Source: Mesorhizobium loti CJ3sym | GTDB lineage: Bacteria; Pseudomonadota; Alphaproteobacteria; Rhizobiales; Rhizobiaceae | Assembly: GCF_000472785.1 (NCBI RefSeq) | Contig: NZ_AXAL01000003.1 | Span: 124,001-188,000 of the forward strand | DNA length: 64,000 nucleotides | Direction: 5' to 3' | Shown here: positions 27,209 through 36,710 of the stretch, in pieces | How positions within the stretch are numbered: position 1 is the first letter of the stretch | Layout of the letters: every line of letters starts with the position of its first letter | Position numbers and translations under genes: made by a program | The notes under the pieces: generated by a model | Database searches by the model: none | Seen by the model: only the letters and a program-made list of their open reading frames with translations | What the model was told of the DNA's origin: nothing

Positions 27209-28276
27209 TCACCCCCCCGCCTTCACCTTCTCAAACATCTTCGCCACATCGTCATTCTGCTTCATCGGTCCGGTGAAGATCGTGCTCTTCAGCATCACCT
27301 CCGGATCGGACGGCAGCTGCAGTTTTTCCAGTTCCTCCTTCGAAACGCCGGCGAAGGCTGTCGAGAGCGAGCTGCCATAGCCGTAGGACTGGATCAGGAA
27401 TTTGCCCGAATCGGCGTCGAGCCGGCTGTTCATGAAATCATAGGCGAGGTCGACATTCTTGGCGTCCTTCAGCATGACGAAGCCGCAGGCCCAGGTCAGC
27501 ATGCCTTCCTTCGGCTTCATGAACTCGACCGGCACACCCTGCTTCTTCAGCGAGGTGGCCGACGCGTTCCAGGTCATGGCGGCAACCAGTTGGCCGCTGG
27601 CCAGCGCCTGTTCGACCGAGGTCATGTCGGTGGTGTAATTCGATAGCAACGGGCGCTGTTCGCGCAGCTTTGCCGCCACCTTGTCCATCTGCTCGGGCGT
27701 CATGTCGAAGGGGTTCACGCCAGCCAGAAGTGCGGCAACGATCGGCGTGTCATGGACAGCGTCGATGGTCGCCATACGGCCGGTATATTGCTTGTCCCAC
27801 AGCAGATTCCAGCTCGCCTCAGGGTTCTTCACCAGATCGGTGCGGTAGAGGATCGAGGTGTTGCCCCAGTCCCACGGCACCATCCAGACCTTGCCGTCGC
27901 CGGCCTGCAGGTCGGGCAGGTTCTTGAACACCGGGAAGATCGAATCCCAGTTCTTGATGCGCTTGGTCTCGATCGGCTGCAACAGGCCTTCCTTGTTCCA
28001 ACGCGCCACCTTGTCATAGCAGGGATGGGCGAGATCGGGGCGGAAGCCGGCCTTGACCTTGGTAAAGGCATCGTCATCGTCGCCGAAGATCGAGGCCTCG
28101 ACACCATCGGGATGTGCGGCCAGGAAGCTCTTGTTGAAATCGGGCAGTTCGTAACCCGACCAGGTGAAATATTGCAGCTTTTCGGCGGCCAGCGCGACGG
28201 TCGAAGACAAAGCGAGCGCCAATGCGGCGAGCCCGGCGCGGGCTTTGTGTCCGGTTATCGATTTCAGAAATTTCAT
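27209..28276 (-). CDS. potD: Polyamine ABC transporter substrate-binding protein
   Basis: A 355-residue periplasmic protein with a signal peptide (GLAALALALSSTVALA, cleavage near residue 30). It has the PotD/PotF layout: QYFTWSGYELPDF after cleavage and MVPWDWGNTSILYRTDLVK in the middle, with a C-terminal domain of extracellular-binding-protein family 1 type. ATG 28276 has AGGAG 8 bases upstream and is preferred to ATG 28294. It is third in the potB-C-D-regulator-potA-ALDH operon, 26 bp after potC. Ligand specificity is inferred from the operon. Confidence 0.88.
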   Translation of the reverse strand: MKFLKSITGHKARAGLAALALALSSTVALAAEKLQYFTWSGYELPDFNKSFLAAHPDGVEASIFGDDDDAFTKVKAGFRPDLAHPCYDKVARWNKEGLLQPIETKRIKNWDSIFPVFKNLPDLQAGDGKVWMVPWDWGNTSILYRTDLVKNPEASWNLLWDKQYTGRMATIDAVHDTPIVAALLAGVNPFDMTPEQMDKVAAKLREQRPLLSNYTTDMTSVEQALASGQLVAAMTWNASATSLKKQGVPVEFMKPKEGMLTWACGFVMLKDAKNVDLAYDFMNSRLDADSGKFLIQSYGYGSSLSTAFAGVSKEELEKLQLPSDPEVMLKSTIFTGPMKQNDDVAKMFEKVKAGG

Positions 28277-28302
28277 TTTCGTTCTCCTCTTCATTGTTGT
28301 GG

Positions 28303-29124
28303 TCAGGCTGTATTGCGGCGCGCGGCGCCGAGCCCGCGGTGGCGCAGGAGCTCGGCTGTACCGGCAATGATGAAGGACACGGCCAGGATCACCGTTCCGA
28401 GCGCCATGACGGTCGGCAGCGACCGGGGGAAGCGCAGTTGGCTCCAGATGTAGAGCGGCAGTGTCGGCTCGGTGCCTGCAAGGAAGAAGACGACGATGAA
28501 CTCGTCGAAGGAGATCAGGAAGGCCAGCATGAAGGCCGACAGCACGGCAGGCAGGCTGAGCGGCAGCATGACGCGCCGGAACGTCGTCCAGTCGGAGGCG
28601 CCGAGGTCGAGCGCCGCCTCGCGAACGGTCCTGGGGATAGCGGCGAAACGGCTGCGCATGATCACCACCGTCGTCGGCAGCGCCAACAATATGTGGCCGA
28701 GAACGATGGCGACGCGCGACGGTCCAAGGGCAATGAGGTTAACCAGGATCAGCAGCGATATACCGACGATGACACCGGGGATGAGGATCGGCAGCCGGGC
28801 GATGGCGCTGATCGTGGTGGCCAATGGCGAGCGGCCGTAGAGGTCCATATAGGACACTGTGATGCCGCACAGCGTGGCGCCGGAAGCGGCGATGGCGCCG
28901 ATGACGAGGCTGTTCAAGAGCGCGCCCGACAGCGCCGGATTGCCATAGAGCGTCTCGTACCATTGCAGCGTGAAGCCCTGCAGCGGAAACGCCGCTTGGA
29001 TGGAATCGTTGAAGGAAAACAGCGGGATCAGCAGGACCGGCAGATAGAGGAAGACCAGATAGGCAAGCACATAGAGACCGAGCCAGCGGCCATCCCGTTT
29101 ATTGCCGGCGCGTTGCGCGTTCAT
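28303..29124 (-). CDS. potC: Polyamine ABC transporter permease PotC
   Basis: A 273-residue permease of the spermidine/putrescine type with six or so membrane helices. The EAA-like loop EAALDLGASDWTTFRRVMLPLSLPAVL (near 185-210) contacts the ATPase. It begins with the conserved LYVLAYLVFLYLPVLLIPLFSF. It overlaps potB by 4 bp (ATGA), so it is coupled to it. Confidence 0.9.
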   Translation of the reverse strand: MNAQRAGNKRDGRWLGLYVLAYLVFLYLPVLLIPLFSFNDSIQAAFPLQGFTLQWYETLYGNPALSGALLNSLVIGAIAASGATLCGITVSYMDLYGRSPLATTISAIARLPILIPGVIVGISLLILVNLIALGPSRVAIVLGHILLALPTTVVIMRSRFAAIPRTVREAALDLGASDWTTFRRVMLPLSLPAVLSAFMLAFLISFDEFIVVFFLAGTEPTLPLYIWSQLRFPRSLPTVMALGTVILAVSFIIAGTAELLRHRGLGAARRNTA

Positions 29125-30005
29125 GTGCGGCTGCCAAATCTTCGGTCGGCGCCGCGCGCGACCAGCACCACGACGAGGATGACCAGCATGACGCAGACCG
29201 AGAGAGCCGCGCCGAACGGCCAGTCATTGGCCTTGCCGAACTGCGACTGGATCAGCGTGCCGATCATGGTGCTGGCCGGGCCGCCGACCATAGCCGGCGT
29301 AACATAATCGCCGACCGTCGGCACGAAGACGACGAGCGCGGCCGCCAGTACGCCAGGCATGGAGTTCGGCAGCACCACGCGACGAAACACGGTGAACGGC
29401 CGCGCACCAAGATCGGAAGCAGCCTCGAGCAGGGATTTCGGGATCATGTCCAGCGCCACATAGATCGGCAGGATGGCGAAAGGCGCGTAGGCGTGGGCGA
29501 GCGTGACGACCACCGCCGCCGGCGTGTTGAGGAAAGCCAATGTCGGCTCCGACCAGATGCCGCTTTCGATCAGCGCCGAGTTCAAGACGCCGTTATAGGC
29601 GAGCACGATCTTCCAGGCGAAGACGCGCAGGAGATAGCTGGTCCAGAACGGCAGCGTCACCAGGAAGAGCAGCAGGCCACGCCGCGATCCAGCGTGGAAG
29701 GCGAGATAGTACGCCACGGGGTAAGCGGTAACGACGGTTGCCAGCGTCACCAGTCCGGCAATGACCAGAGAGCGCAGCGTCACCGTCCAGTAGAGCGGAT
29801 CGGTGGCCACGGTGACGAAGTTTTCGACGGTGAGCCCAACGCCGAGCAGCGAGCCATCATTGCCGCGGAAGGCGAGGAAGAGCACCAGGCCGAGCGCAAA
29901 CAGGATGAGCAGGAAAGTGACCAGCGCCCCCGGCAGCAGCATGGCGAACCGGAAACCGGACGAAGACCGGGCCTCCGGTGCTTGTGTTGCAATTAGGGTC
30001 GACAT
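29121..30005 (-). CDS. potB: Polyamine ABC transporter permease PotB
   Basis: A 294-residue permease with six or more membrane helices and an EAA loop LLEAASDLGARPFTVFRRVVLPNSMPGVLAA. The N-terminal FRFAMLLPGALVTFLLILFALGLVLFL is typical of PotB. It is the first gene of the operon; ATG 30005 is preceded by GGCAGG. The 192 bp to the SMP-30 stop must hold the operon's promoter, but no clear box was found. Confidence 0.9.
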   Translation of the reverse strand: MSTLIATQAPEARSSSGFRFAMLLPGALVTFLLILFALGLVLFLAFRGNDGSLLGVGLTVENFVTVATDPLYWTVTLRSLVIAGLVTLATVVTAYPVAYYLAFHAGSRRGLLLFLVTLPFWTSYLLRVFAWKIVLAYNGVLNSALIESGIWSEPTLAFLNTPAAVVVTLAHAYAPFAILPIYVALDMIPKSLLEAASDLGARPFTVFRRVVLPNSMPGVLAAALVVFVPTVGDYVTPAMVGGPASTMIGTLIQSQFGKANDWPFGAALSVCVMLVILVVVLVARGADRRFGSRT

Positions 30006-30197
30006 CGACCTGCCCGTCGAGATTTTGAAATTACCTAAGACTTTTTCATATTTATGAAACTGTCAAGCGGAATCCGGCTTTCATGAATTGCCATCATCAG
30101 CGCTCCAGCGACCACCGGAACACTTGGGGCTTTGCCTGGAAGGATCGAAAAAAGCCGTAGCCGACTTGGCGTGCCGTTCTCGGCTGCGTCAGTTATC

Positions 30198-31106
30198 TCA
30201 GCCGAACCGATTGGTCGGGGCTCCTCGAACGCCTGCGCGCACTGCGAACAGCCCGCCCTCCTGCGGATTCGCCCGCAGATGTCCCTCGCTCATGGTAAAC
30301 CGCGCCGAGGTGACGAAGAGGATGTCGAAACTCTCGCCGCCGAAAGCACAACTCGTCGGCCAGCAGCAGGGCAGTTCGACCACCTTGTCCAGAACTCCGT
30401 CAGGTGAAATGCGGACCAGGCAACCGCCCCCTGCGACGCGGCAATTCCAGACATAGCCCTCCACATCCATGCACGACCCGTCCGGCAAACCGCGCGGAAA
30501 ATCGGAGAAGAAAAGACGCCTGCCGGTTATGCGCGATTGCACCCTGTCCCAGTGATAGCGAAAGATCTGGTTCTTGGTCGTGTCTGCCGTGATGAAGGCA
30601 TCATCCGCCGTCCAGACCATCGTGTTGGTGATGCCGAAGCGATCGGCACTGAGCGCCCCGACGATACCAGCTGTGTTGACGCGATAGATCCGCCCCGCAT
30701 CTCGCGAGATATCGCGTGGACGATCGTCGGGGCCGATATTGTTTTCCATGGTGCCGACCCAGAATGAGCCGTCCGGGGCGACCACACCCTCATTCAGCCG
30801 TGTGTCAGAGCTGTCCGGTTCGATCGTCGCGATCGTCCTGAAGGTTTCTCCGAAATCCCACAGTGCCACGTCCTTTCGCAGCCCGACGATTGCGCCACCA
30901 TCCCTGCGCAGGCCAATCGAGGTTGCGAGGTCCGGCGTCTGCCAGCTCTCGTGATCGAGAGTGGCCGGATCGAGCCGGTGGATGCGCCGCCCGATAATAT
31001 CCACCCAGACCAGCGTCTTCCTGCAGTCGTCCCAGACCAGGCTCTCACCGACAATATCCTGGGCATCAAACACGAAGCCTGGCTGTTTTTCTCGGCTATC
31101 CACCAC
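30198..31106 (-). CDS. SMP-30/gluconolactonase-family lactonase
   Basis: A 302-residue six-bladed beta-propeller. Metal-ligand signatures are conserved: Glu in GESLVWDD, Asn in RLNEGVVAPDGSFWVGTM and Asp in LPDGSCMD. The family hydrolyses sugar lactones to aldonates. It faces the GntR-dehydratase operon across a promoter region, so it likely supplies the aldonate used by the 31929 dehydratase. The start is GTG 31106 (GTG 31103 also fits), with no strong ribosome binding site. Confidence 0.85.
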   Translation of the reverse strand: MVDSREKQPGFVFDAQDIVGESLVWDDCRKTLVWVDIIGRRIHRLDPATLDHESWQTPDLATSIGLRRDGGAIVGLRKDVALWDFGETFRTIATIEPDSSDTRLNEGVVAPDGSFWVGTMENNIGPDDRPRDISRDAGRIYRVNTAGIVGALSADRFGITNTMVWTADDAFITADTTKNQIFRYHWDRVQSRITGRRLFFSDFPRGLPDGSCMDVEGYVWNCRVAGGGCLVRISPDGVLDKVVELPCCWPTSCAFGGESFDILFVTSARFTMSEGHLRANPQEGGLFAVRAGVRGAPTNRFG

Positions 31107-31143
31107 CCTTTTCCCTTCCCGACTGTCGCGCGGTCAACCGCTA

Positions 31144-31172
31144 TTGACAGACAAGATTTCACAAAGTTATAC
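31144..31172 (+). promoter_or_regulatory. Promoter of the GntR/dehydratase/ABC operon
   Basis: TTGACA (31144-31149) and TTATAC (31167-31172) are separated by 17 bp, close to sigma-70 consensus. The start would fall near 31179, so the operator at 31183-31203 would lie just downstream of it. Confidence 0.65.
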
Positions 31173-31182
31173 ACATTTCAAG

Positions 31183-31203
31183 AAAACATGTCATACAGGT
31201 TTT
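31183..31203. promoter_or_regulatory. Imperfect palindrome, probable GntR operator
   Basis: AAAACaTGT-cat-ACAgGTTTT matches its own reverse complement at 8 of 9 positions per arm. It lies between the -10 box and the GntR ATG at 31210, the expected site for autorepression by a FadR-type protein. Confidence 0.6.
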
Positions 31204-31209
31204 GGGCAA

Positions 31210-31932
31210 ATGGTGAGCGACCGCAGCATGGGACCTGACGAGACAAATCCCGGTTTGGTGAGTGCCGCCATTCAGGCCATCACCCAACACATCCGCGTTG
31301 AAGGCCTTGGCCCTGGCGACCTCTTGCCCAGTGAAGCCGACATGACCCGCAAGCTCAGCGTCTCGCGGACAGTGGTGCGGGAGGCGTTTCGATCACTGTC
31401 GGCGATGCGCCTGATAGACATGAGCGCCGGCCGTCGTGCCAGCGTCGCTAAGCTCGACATTGGCGCCATGTCGATGGTGATCGAGCACGGCGTCACCACC
31501 GAACAGATCAGCGTCCAGCAGATTTATGATGTGCGCCGTACCATCGAAATGCGCACGGTGGCGCTCGCCGCACTCCGGCGGACCGACGCCGAGGCGGCTG
31601 AAATCCAAAAATACGCGCGGCTGATGCGCGAGAACCATCAGGCGCCCGAGATCGTCATGGAACATGACATCGCATTCCATGAGGCGATCGCGCGGGCCTC
31701 TCACAACCCGGTGTTTTCGTTGATCATCAACGCCTTCAGCGGTGTCACGCGACGCACCTGGGTGATCGGCTGGCGTACTCGCGCCACCGAGGCAGAGCAG
31801 ATCAAGATGATCGAGGGTCACGGGGATATTGCCCAGGCGATCATCGCGGGGAACCCGCAACTTGCGGCCGAACATATGGCCGCGCATTTCGACAAAAGCG
31901 TCAAGGCACTGATCGACGCGGGGATCGCATGA
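31210..31932 (+). CDS. GntR-family regulator, FadR/FCD type
   Basis: A 240-residue regulator. The winged helix-turn-helix covers about residues 8-75 (LPSEADMTRKLSVSRTVVREAFRSLSAMRLI), and the FCD ligand domain follows with metal-binding His/Asp (EHDIAFHEAIARASHNPVF, EGHGDIAQAI). FadR-type repressors respond to organic acids, here perhaps an aldonate or keto-deoxy acid. The stop overlaps the dehydratase start by 4 bp. ATG 31210 is used; ATG 31228 is possible. A promoter and a palindrome lie just upstream. Confidence 0.88.
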   Translation: MVSDRSMGPDETNPGLVSAAIQAITQHIRVEGLGPGDLLPSEADMTRKLSVSRTVVREAFRSLSAMRLIDMSAGRRASVAKLDIGAMSMVIEHGVTTEQISVQQIYDVRRTIEMRTVALAALRRTDAEAAEIQKYARLMRENHQAPEIVMEHDIAFHEAIARASHNPVFSLIINAFSGVTRRTWVIGWRTRATEAEQIKMIEGHGDIAQAIIAGNPQLAAEHMAAHFDKSVKALIDAGIA

Positions 31933-33131
31933 AAATCCGCTCGCTTGAGACCATTCGTATCGAAGAGCGGCCCAATCTGCTCTGGATCGAGGTTCATACC
32001 GACGAGGGCATTACCGGCCTTGGCGAAACGTTCTTCCTGGCCCGCACGGTCGAGGAATATGTCCATGAATATGTCGCGCCACGCGTAATCGGCCGCGATC
32101 CACTGCAGATCGATCTGCTTTCCGCGGATCTGGTTGGTTATCTCGGCTTCCGCTCAAGCGGGGTCGAAGTCCGCGGCAATTCCGCCTTCGACATCGCGCT
32201 CTGGGATATTTTCGGCAAGGCCATGAACCAGCCGATTGCACAGCTTCTGGGAGGCTTCTCGCGGCAGTCCATCCGCACCTACAACACCTGCGCTGGCACC
32301 GAATACATCAAGGACGGCAAGGGACAGACCACCGCAAATTATGGTCTCGGCACAAGGCAGGGATACGACGACCTGAACGGATTTCTCCACCGAGCCGACG
32401 AGTTGGCGGCAGAGCTGCTTGAAGACGGTATCACGGCCATGAAGATCTGGCCTTTCGACCATGCCGCCGAGAAAAGCCGGGGGCAAGACATTACCGCCAG
32501 CGACCTCAAAGCCGCGCTGCAGCCCTTCGAGAAGATCCGCAAAGCTGTCGGCGACAAGATCGACATCATGGTCGAATTCCACTCGATGTGGCAGCTCCTG
32601 CCGGCGATCAAGATCGCCAAAGCGCTCGGACCTTATGGCACATACTGGCACGAGGATCCCATCCGCATGGACAGCCTCGCCGACCTCAAGCGCTATGAGG
32701 CCGCGAGCCCGGCGCCGATTTCGGCGTCGGAAACCTTGGGCAGTCGCTGGGCATTCCGGGATCTTCTGGAGACCGGTGCCGCAGGCATCGTCATGCTGGA
32801 TATTTCCTGGTGCGGCGGGCTTTCGGAAGCACGCAAGATCGCCGCGATGGCGGAGGCCTGGCACCTGCCGGTCGCTCCGCATGACTGCACCGGGCCGGTG
32901 GTTCTGGCGGCGTCCACACATTTGTCCCTCAACGCGCCCAACGCACTCGTACAGGAGAGTGTGCGGGCATTCTACCGGACCTGGTACCGCGACCTTGTGA
33001 CCGCGCTACCGGAAGTCAAGGACGGCATGATCACCGTGCCGCCCGGCCCGGGCCTCGGGCTGGAGCTCAATCCCGATCTCGGTCGGGCCTACACCGTCCA
33101 TCGCCGTGTCTCCGACAAGGCGGACATCTGA
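31929..33131 (+). CDS. Enolase-superfamily acid-sugar dehydratase
   Basis: A 400-residue member of the mandelate racemase subgroup. Likely catalytic Lys172 is in TAMKIWPF, metal ligands are Glu216 (VEFHSMW), Glu242 (HEDPI) and Glu268 (SASETLGS), and likely acid/base pair is Asp291 with His318 in VAPHDCTGP; His218 follows the first metal ligand as in galactonate dehydratase. These positions point to aldonate dehydration to a 2-keto-3-deoxy sugar acid. The start overlaps the GntR stop by 4 bp. It is the first enzyme gene of a sugar-acid operon. The sugar is not identifiable. Confidence 0.86.
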   Translation: MKIRSLETIRIEERPNLLWIEVHTDEGITGLGETFFLARTVEEYVHEYVAPRVIGRDPLQIDLLSADLVGYLGFRSSGVEVRGNSAFDIALWDIFGKAMNQPIAQLLGGFSRQSIRTYNTCAGTEYIKDGKGQTTANYGLGTRQGYDDLNGFLHRADELAAELLEDGITAMKIWPFDHAAEKSRGQDITASDLKAALQPFEKIRKAVGDKIDIMVEFHSMWQLLPAIKIAKALGPYGTYWHEDPIRMDSLADLKRYEAASPAPISASETLGSRWAFRDLLETGAAGIVMLDISWCGGLSEARKIAAMAEAWHLPVAPHDCTGPVVLAASTHLSLNAPNALVQESVRAFYRTWYRDLVTALPEVKDGMITVPPGPGLGLELNPDLGRAYTVHRRVSDKADI

Positions 33132-33157
33132 AGAACACTCAACGGGAGGAATTAGTA

Positions 33158-34135
33158 ATGAAACGACTGACTGCAACGCTTTTGCTCGCCACGACGCTAT
33201 TCGCCGGGCCTTCCGTCGCCAGCGCCGATGGGCTCAACATCGTCTTTACGCACCATTCGTCAGCCTCGAACACTTTCTGGCAGGCGGTGAAGAAGGGCTT
33301 TGACGATGCCTGCGGCAAGGTCGAGGCCAAGTGCAACATGATTTTCACGCAGACCGAAGGTTCGGTCGACCAGCAACTCGCCAACATGCGGGCCGCCCTC
33401 GCCGCCAAGCCAGATGCCTTGCTGACCTCGATCGTCGACAACAAGGCGTTCGACGACGTCATTAAGGAGGCACGAGATGCCGGAGTGTTGGTGATCGCCG
33501 TCAATGTCGATGACACGGAAGGCGCCAAGGGCAATGCGCGGCAGGCCTTCATAGGGCAAGGTTTCAAGCCGGCGGGCTATTCGCTCGGCAAGGCGATTTC
33601 CGAGAGCTTCCCGAAGGACGGACCGATCAAGGTTCTGGTCGGCATTTCGGCACCAGGCCAGAACTGGTCGGAAAGTCGCGGCGCGGGTGTGATGCAGTTC
33701 CTGGAGGAGTACAAGGCGGCCCATCCCGACCGCCAGGTTTCATGGGAGCGGATCGACAGCGGAACGGACCTCGCGGTCACGTCCGATCGCGTCGGCGCCT
33801 ATCTCAACGCGCATCCCGACACCACAGCCTACTTCGACACCGGCTTCTGGTGCGCCGGCGTTGCGCGGTCGCTGCAGGATCGCGGCGTCGCGCCCGGCAA
33901 GGTCCTGCTTGGCGGCTTCGACCTAGTGCCGGAAGTTCTGCAACAGATGCAGAAGGGCTACGTCCAGGCCCTGGTCGACCAGCAGCCCTACATGCAGGGC
34001 TTCATGCCGGTGATGGAAGCCTATCTGAACAAGAAGGTCGGCCTGGCACCATCCGACATCGATACGGGCCAAGGCATTGTACGCCCGGACCAGGCCGACG
34101 CGATCATGACGCTTTCCGCGCAAGGCCTGCGCTAG
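33158..34135 (+). CDS. Sugar ABC transporter substrate-binding protein (system 1)
   Basis: A 325-residue periplasmic binding protein of type 1. Signal peptide MKRLTATLLLATTLFAGPSVASA is followed by IVFTHHSSASNTFWQAVKKG, QTEGSVDQQLANMRAAL and a hinge region typical of ribose/fructose binders. GFDLVPEVLQQMQKGYVQALVDQQPYMQGF near the C-terminus is characteristic. A GGGAGG ribosome site precedes the ATG. It follows the dehydratase by 26 bp and is followed by its permease after 75 bp. Confidence 0.88.
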   Translation: MKRLTATLLLATTLFAGPSVASADGLNIVFTHHSSASNTFWQAVKKGFDDACGKVEAKCNMIFTQTEGSVDQQLANMRAALAAKPDALLTSIVDNKAFDDVIKEARDAGVLVIAVNVDDTEGAKGNARQAFIGQGFKPAGYSLGKAISESFPKDGPIKVLVGISAPGQNWSESRGAGVMQFLEEYKAAHPDRQVSWERIDSGTDLAVTSDRVGAYLNAHPDTTAYFDTGFWCAGVARSLQDRGVAPGKVLLGGFDLVPEVLQQMQKGYVQALVDQQPYMQGFMPVMEAYLNKKVGLAPSDIDTGQGIVRPDQADAIMTLSAQGLR

Positions 34136-34210
34136 GCCCACGCGCCATGTCTTCGCCGGCGGCGTTTACATCGCCGGGCGGTCCCTTGCCTCGAATTCCT
34201 GGAGCTCGCC

Positions 34211-35188
34211 TTGAAACGCCTCTTCAAGACCTATCTGGAAAAGCCGGAACTGGCGGGACTGATCCTGCTGGCGCTTCTGGTGGTGATTTTCGAGATCCGC
34301 TCGGATGGCGTGTTCCTTAACCAGGACAACCTTCGCGGCATACTCGGCATTCTGCCTGAGACGGGTCTCGTCGCCATTGGCGTCACGATCCTGATGATCA
34401 GCGGCGAGTTCGACCTGTCGGTTGGATCGGTATTCGCACTGATGCCGATGTGCATGGCCGTCCTCATGGTTGAGGGGGTCCCTTTCCCGCTTGCCTTGCT
34501 GGCCGGGCTTGTCGTTTGCGCGGTGATCGGATTCATCAACGGCTATGTGACGATCTGGTTCGAGATCCCGAGCTTCATCACCACGCTCGGCATGCTTTTC
34601 ATCGCCCGGTCACTGACGATCGTCGTCTCGGGCGGGTTTCCACCCTTGCTTCCCGTCGATCTGCCGAACTGGCTGTTCACATCGTTTGTCGGTCCCGGTC
34701 ATATGTTCCGCATGTCGTTCGTGTGGTTTGTCGGAATTGCCGTGCTGACATCGCTGATGCTTTCCAGAACCAATTTCGGCAACTGGATAAAGGCCACCGG
34801 CGGCTTCCATCCCGCTGCCGCCTCGATGGGCATCCCGACCGCAAGGGTGAAACTCGCATGCTTCATGCTTTGCTCGATGCTGTCCGGTTTCGCCGGCATG
34901 TTGCAAGTGCTGAGACTGGGCTCCCCCTTGCCTTCCATCGGTGAAGGTCTGGAACTCCAGGCGGTCGCCTCGGCGGTCATCGGTGGTGCCTCGCTCGCCG
35001 GCGGCATCGGGACGGTCGCCGGCGGTATCATCGGCACGATCCTCATCCGCATTATCGACAACGGGCTTGTGCTCTCCCACGTTGATGCAAACTGGTTCAA
35101 ATTCGCGATCGGCTTCCTGACTATCTTCGCCGTCGTCGCCAATGCCTGGATGCGCAAGCGCGCCAAGGCCATCAAGATGGAGGGCTGA
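34211..35188 (+). CDS. Sugar ABC transporter permease (system 1)
   Basis: A 325-residue RbsC/FrcC-type permease with nine or so hydrophobic helices. MISGEFDLSVGSVFALMPM, FINGYVTIWFEIPSFITTLGMLFIARSLTI and the C-terminal LQAVASAVIGGASLAGGIGTVAGGIIG are family signatures. The start is TTG 34211, with GGAG 6 bases upstream. It lies 3 bp before the ATPase gene. Confidence 0.88.
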   Translation: MKRLFKTYLEKPELAGLILLALLVVIFEIRSDGVFLNQDNLRGILGILPETGLVAIGVTILMISGEFDLSVGSVFALMPMCMAVLMVEGVPFPLALLAGLVVCAVIGFINGYVTIWFEIPSFITTLGMLFIARSLTIVVSGGFPPLLPVDLPNWLFTSFVGPGHMFRMSFVWFVGIAVLTSLMLSRTNFGNWIKATGGFHPAAASMGIPTARVKLACFMLCSMLSGFAGMLQVLRLGSPLPSIGEGLELQAVASAVIGGASLAGGIGTVAGGIIGTILIRIIDNGLVLSHVDANWFKFAIGFLTIFAVVANAWMRKRAKAIKMEG

Positions 35189-35191
35189 GGC

Positions 35192-35923
35192 ATGGAAGAC
35201 GCAATCATCTCCGTCCGCAATCTTCACAAATGGTACTCCGGCGTCCACGCGCTAAAGGGGGTGAGCCTCGATCTGAAGCGGGGCGAGGCGCTCGGGTTGG
35301 TCGGCGACAATGGTGCCGGCAAATCGACACTCATCAACATCCTGTCTGGCGTCCATACCGCCGATGAGGGCGAGATCCTGGTCGACGGTAAACCTGTCCG
35401 GATTGCCAGGCCGCGCGACGCGATGAACCTCGGCATCGAGACCATCTACCAGTACAATTCGATGGTTCCCACCATGTCGATCGCCAGGAACCTGTTCATC
35501 GGCCGCGAGCCGACGCGGTTTTCCGTATTCGGTGTTGGCATCCTGGATCAGAAGAAAATGGCCAGCGAAAGCATCAAGGCAATCGCCAATGTCGACCTGC
35601 ATCTGCGGTCACCCGACGCATTGGTCGGCGAACTGTCAGGCGGCCAGCGGCAGGGCGTCGCCATCGCGCGCGCCATGCATTTCAAGTCGAAGGTGATGAT
35701 CCTCGACGAGCCGACCAATCACCTTTCGGTCAAGGAGACCAGCAAGGTTATCGGCTTTGTACGGGGACTGAAGGCACAAGGGGTGACCGGCATTTTCATC
35801 AGCCACAACATGCATCACGTTTTTGACTGCTGTGATCGCGTGGTCGCGATGGCGCGCGGCGAGGTTGTGCTCGACAAGCGCATCGAGGAAACCTCCATCG
35901 ATGAAGTGCACGGCGTGCTTTAG
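35192..35923 (+). CDS. Sugar ABC transporter ATP-binding protein, single domain (system 1)
   Basis: A 243-residue FrcA-type ATPase. Walker A GDNGAGKST, signature ELSGGQRQG, Walker B MILDEPTNHLSV and H-loop ISHNMHHVF are intact. Single-domain ATPases with RbsC-type permeases are typical of the rhizobial fructose-type importers. Such proteins form a homodimer on the permease. The genes of system 1 run binding protein, permease, ATPase, the Frc order. The SDR gene follows after 9 bp. Confidence 0.88.
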   Translation: MEDAIISVRNLHKWYSGVHALKGVSLDLKRGEALGLVGDNGAGKSTLINILSGVHTADEGEILVDGKPVRIARPRDAMNLGIETIYQYNSMVPTMSIARNLFIGREPTRFSVFGVGILDQKKMASESIKAIANVDLHLRSPDALVGELSGGQRQGVAIARAMHFKSKVMILDEPTNHLSVKETSKVIGFVRGLKAQGVTGIFISHNMHHVFDCCDRVVAMARGEVVLDKRIEETSIDEVHGVL

Positions 35924-35932
35924 AAGCGGGAA

Positions 35933-36694
35933 ATGGCGATGACGAACCTTTCCGGCAAAGTTGTGCTCCTGACCGGTGGTCTGGGTTCGCTCGGCCGCGC
36001 CCAGGCGGCCGCACTTGCCCGCGCCGGCGCGCGCGTGCTCTTGCTTGATCGGCCGGAGAATGCCGAAGGGCCCGGCATCGCGGCGGAATTGGCAGCGGCA
36101 AACAAGGGTACGATCGTCTATGTCGGTTGCGACTTGAACCGGTTGGCCGAAGCCGAAGCGACGATCAAGGCGCTCGCCGACGAAGAAGGCGCGATCGACA
36201 TCCTGATCAACAACGCAGCGCTGATCATCAACCGTCCGTTCGAGGAATTTTCGCTCGCGGAATACGACGACCAAATCCGCGTGAACTCCTCAGCCGCCTT
36301 CGCGTTGGCGCGCGCCTGCGCACCTGGCATGAAGAAGAAGGGCCACGGCAGGATCGTCAATTTCTGTTCAGTGACGCTAAATGGCCGCTGGGAGGTTTAC
36401 GTGCCTTACGTAGCCTCGAAGGGCGCCTTGCTGGGTCTCACGAAGTCACTGGCGCGGGAATTGGGACCGCACGGCATTACCGTAAATGCGGTGTCGCCCG
36501 GCGCCGTCGTTTCCGAGGCGGAGGAGCGCGTTTTCGGCGAACGGCTCCAGGAATACAACGACTGGATTCTGACCAACCAGAGCTTGAAGCGTCGCATCGA
36601 GCCGCAGCATGTCGCGGATCTCGTGCTGTTCCTTGTCTCCCCGGCCTCGGACATGATCAGCGGCCAGAACATCAGCGTGGATGGTGGCTGGTAG
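35933..36694 (+). CDS. Short-chain dehydrogenase/reductase
   Basis: A 253-residue classical SDR. The NAD(P) motif TGGLGSLGR is at residues 14-22 and NNA at about 93-95. The catalytic Ser146, Tyr159 and Lys163 (YVASK) are present, and the C-terminus ISVDGGW is normal. In this operon it likely oxidises the imported sugar to its lactone or a sugar-alcohol intermediate. It starts 9 bp after the ATPase gene. Cofactor preference cannot be told. Confidence 0.88.
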   Translation: MAMTNLSGKVVLLTGGLGSLGRAQAAALARAGARVLLLDRPENAEGPGIAAELAAANKGTIVYVGCDLNRLAEAEATIKALADEEGAIDILINNAALIINRPFEEFSLAEYDDQIRVNSSAAFALARACAPGMKKKGHGRIVNFCSVTLNGRWEVYVPYVASKGALLGLTKSLARELGPHGITVNAVSPGAVVSEAEERVFGERLQEYNDWILTNQSLKRRIEPQHVADLVLFLVSPASDMISGQNISVDGGW

Positions 36695-36710
36695 CCGTGG
36701 CCTTTCGTCG

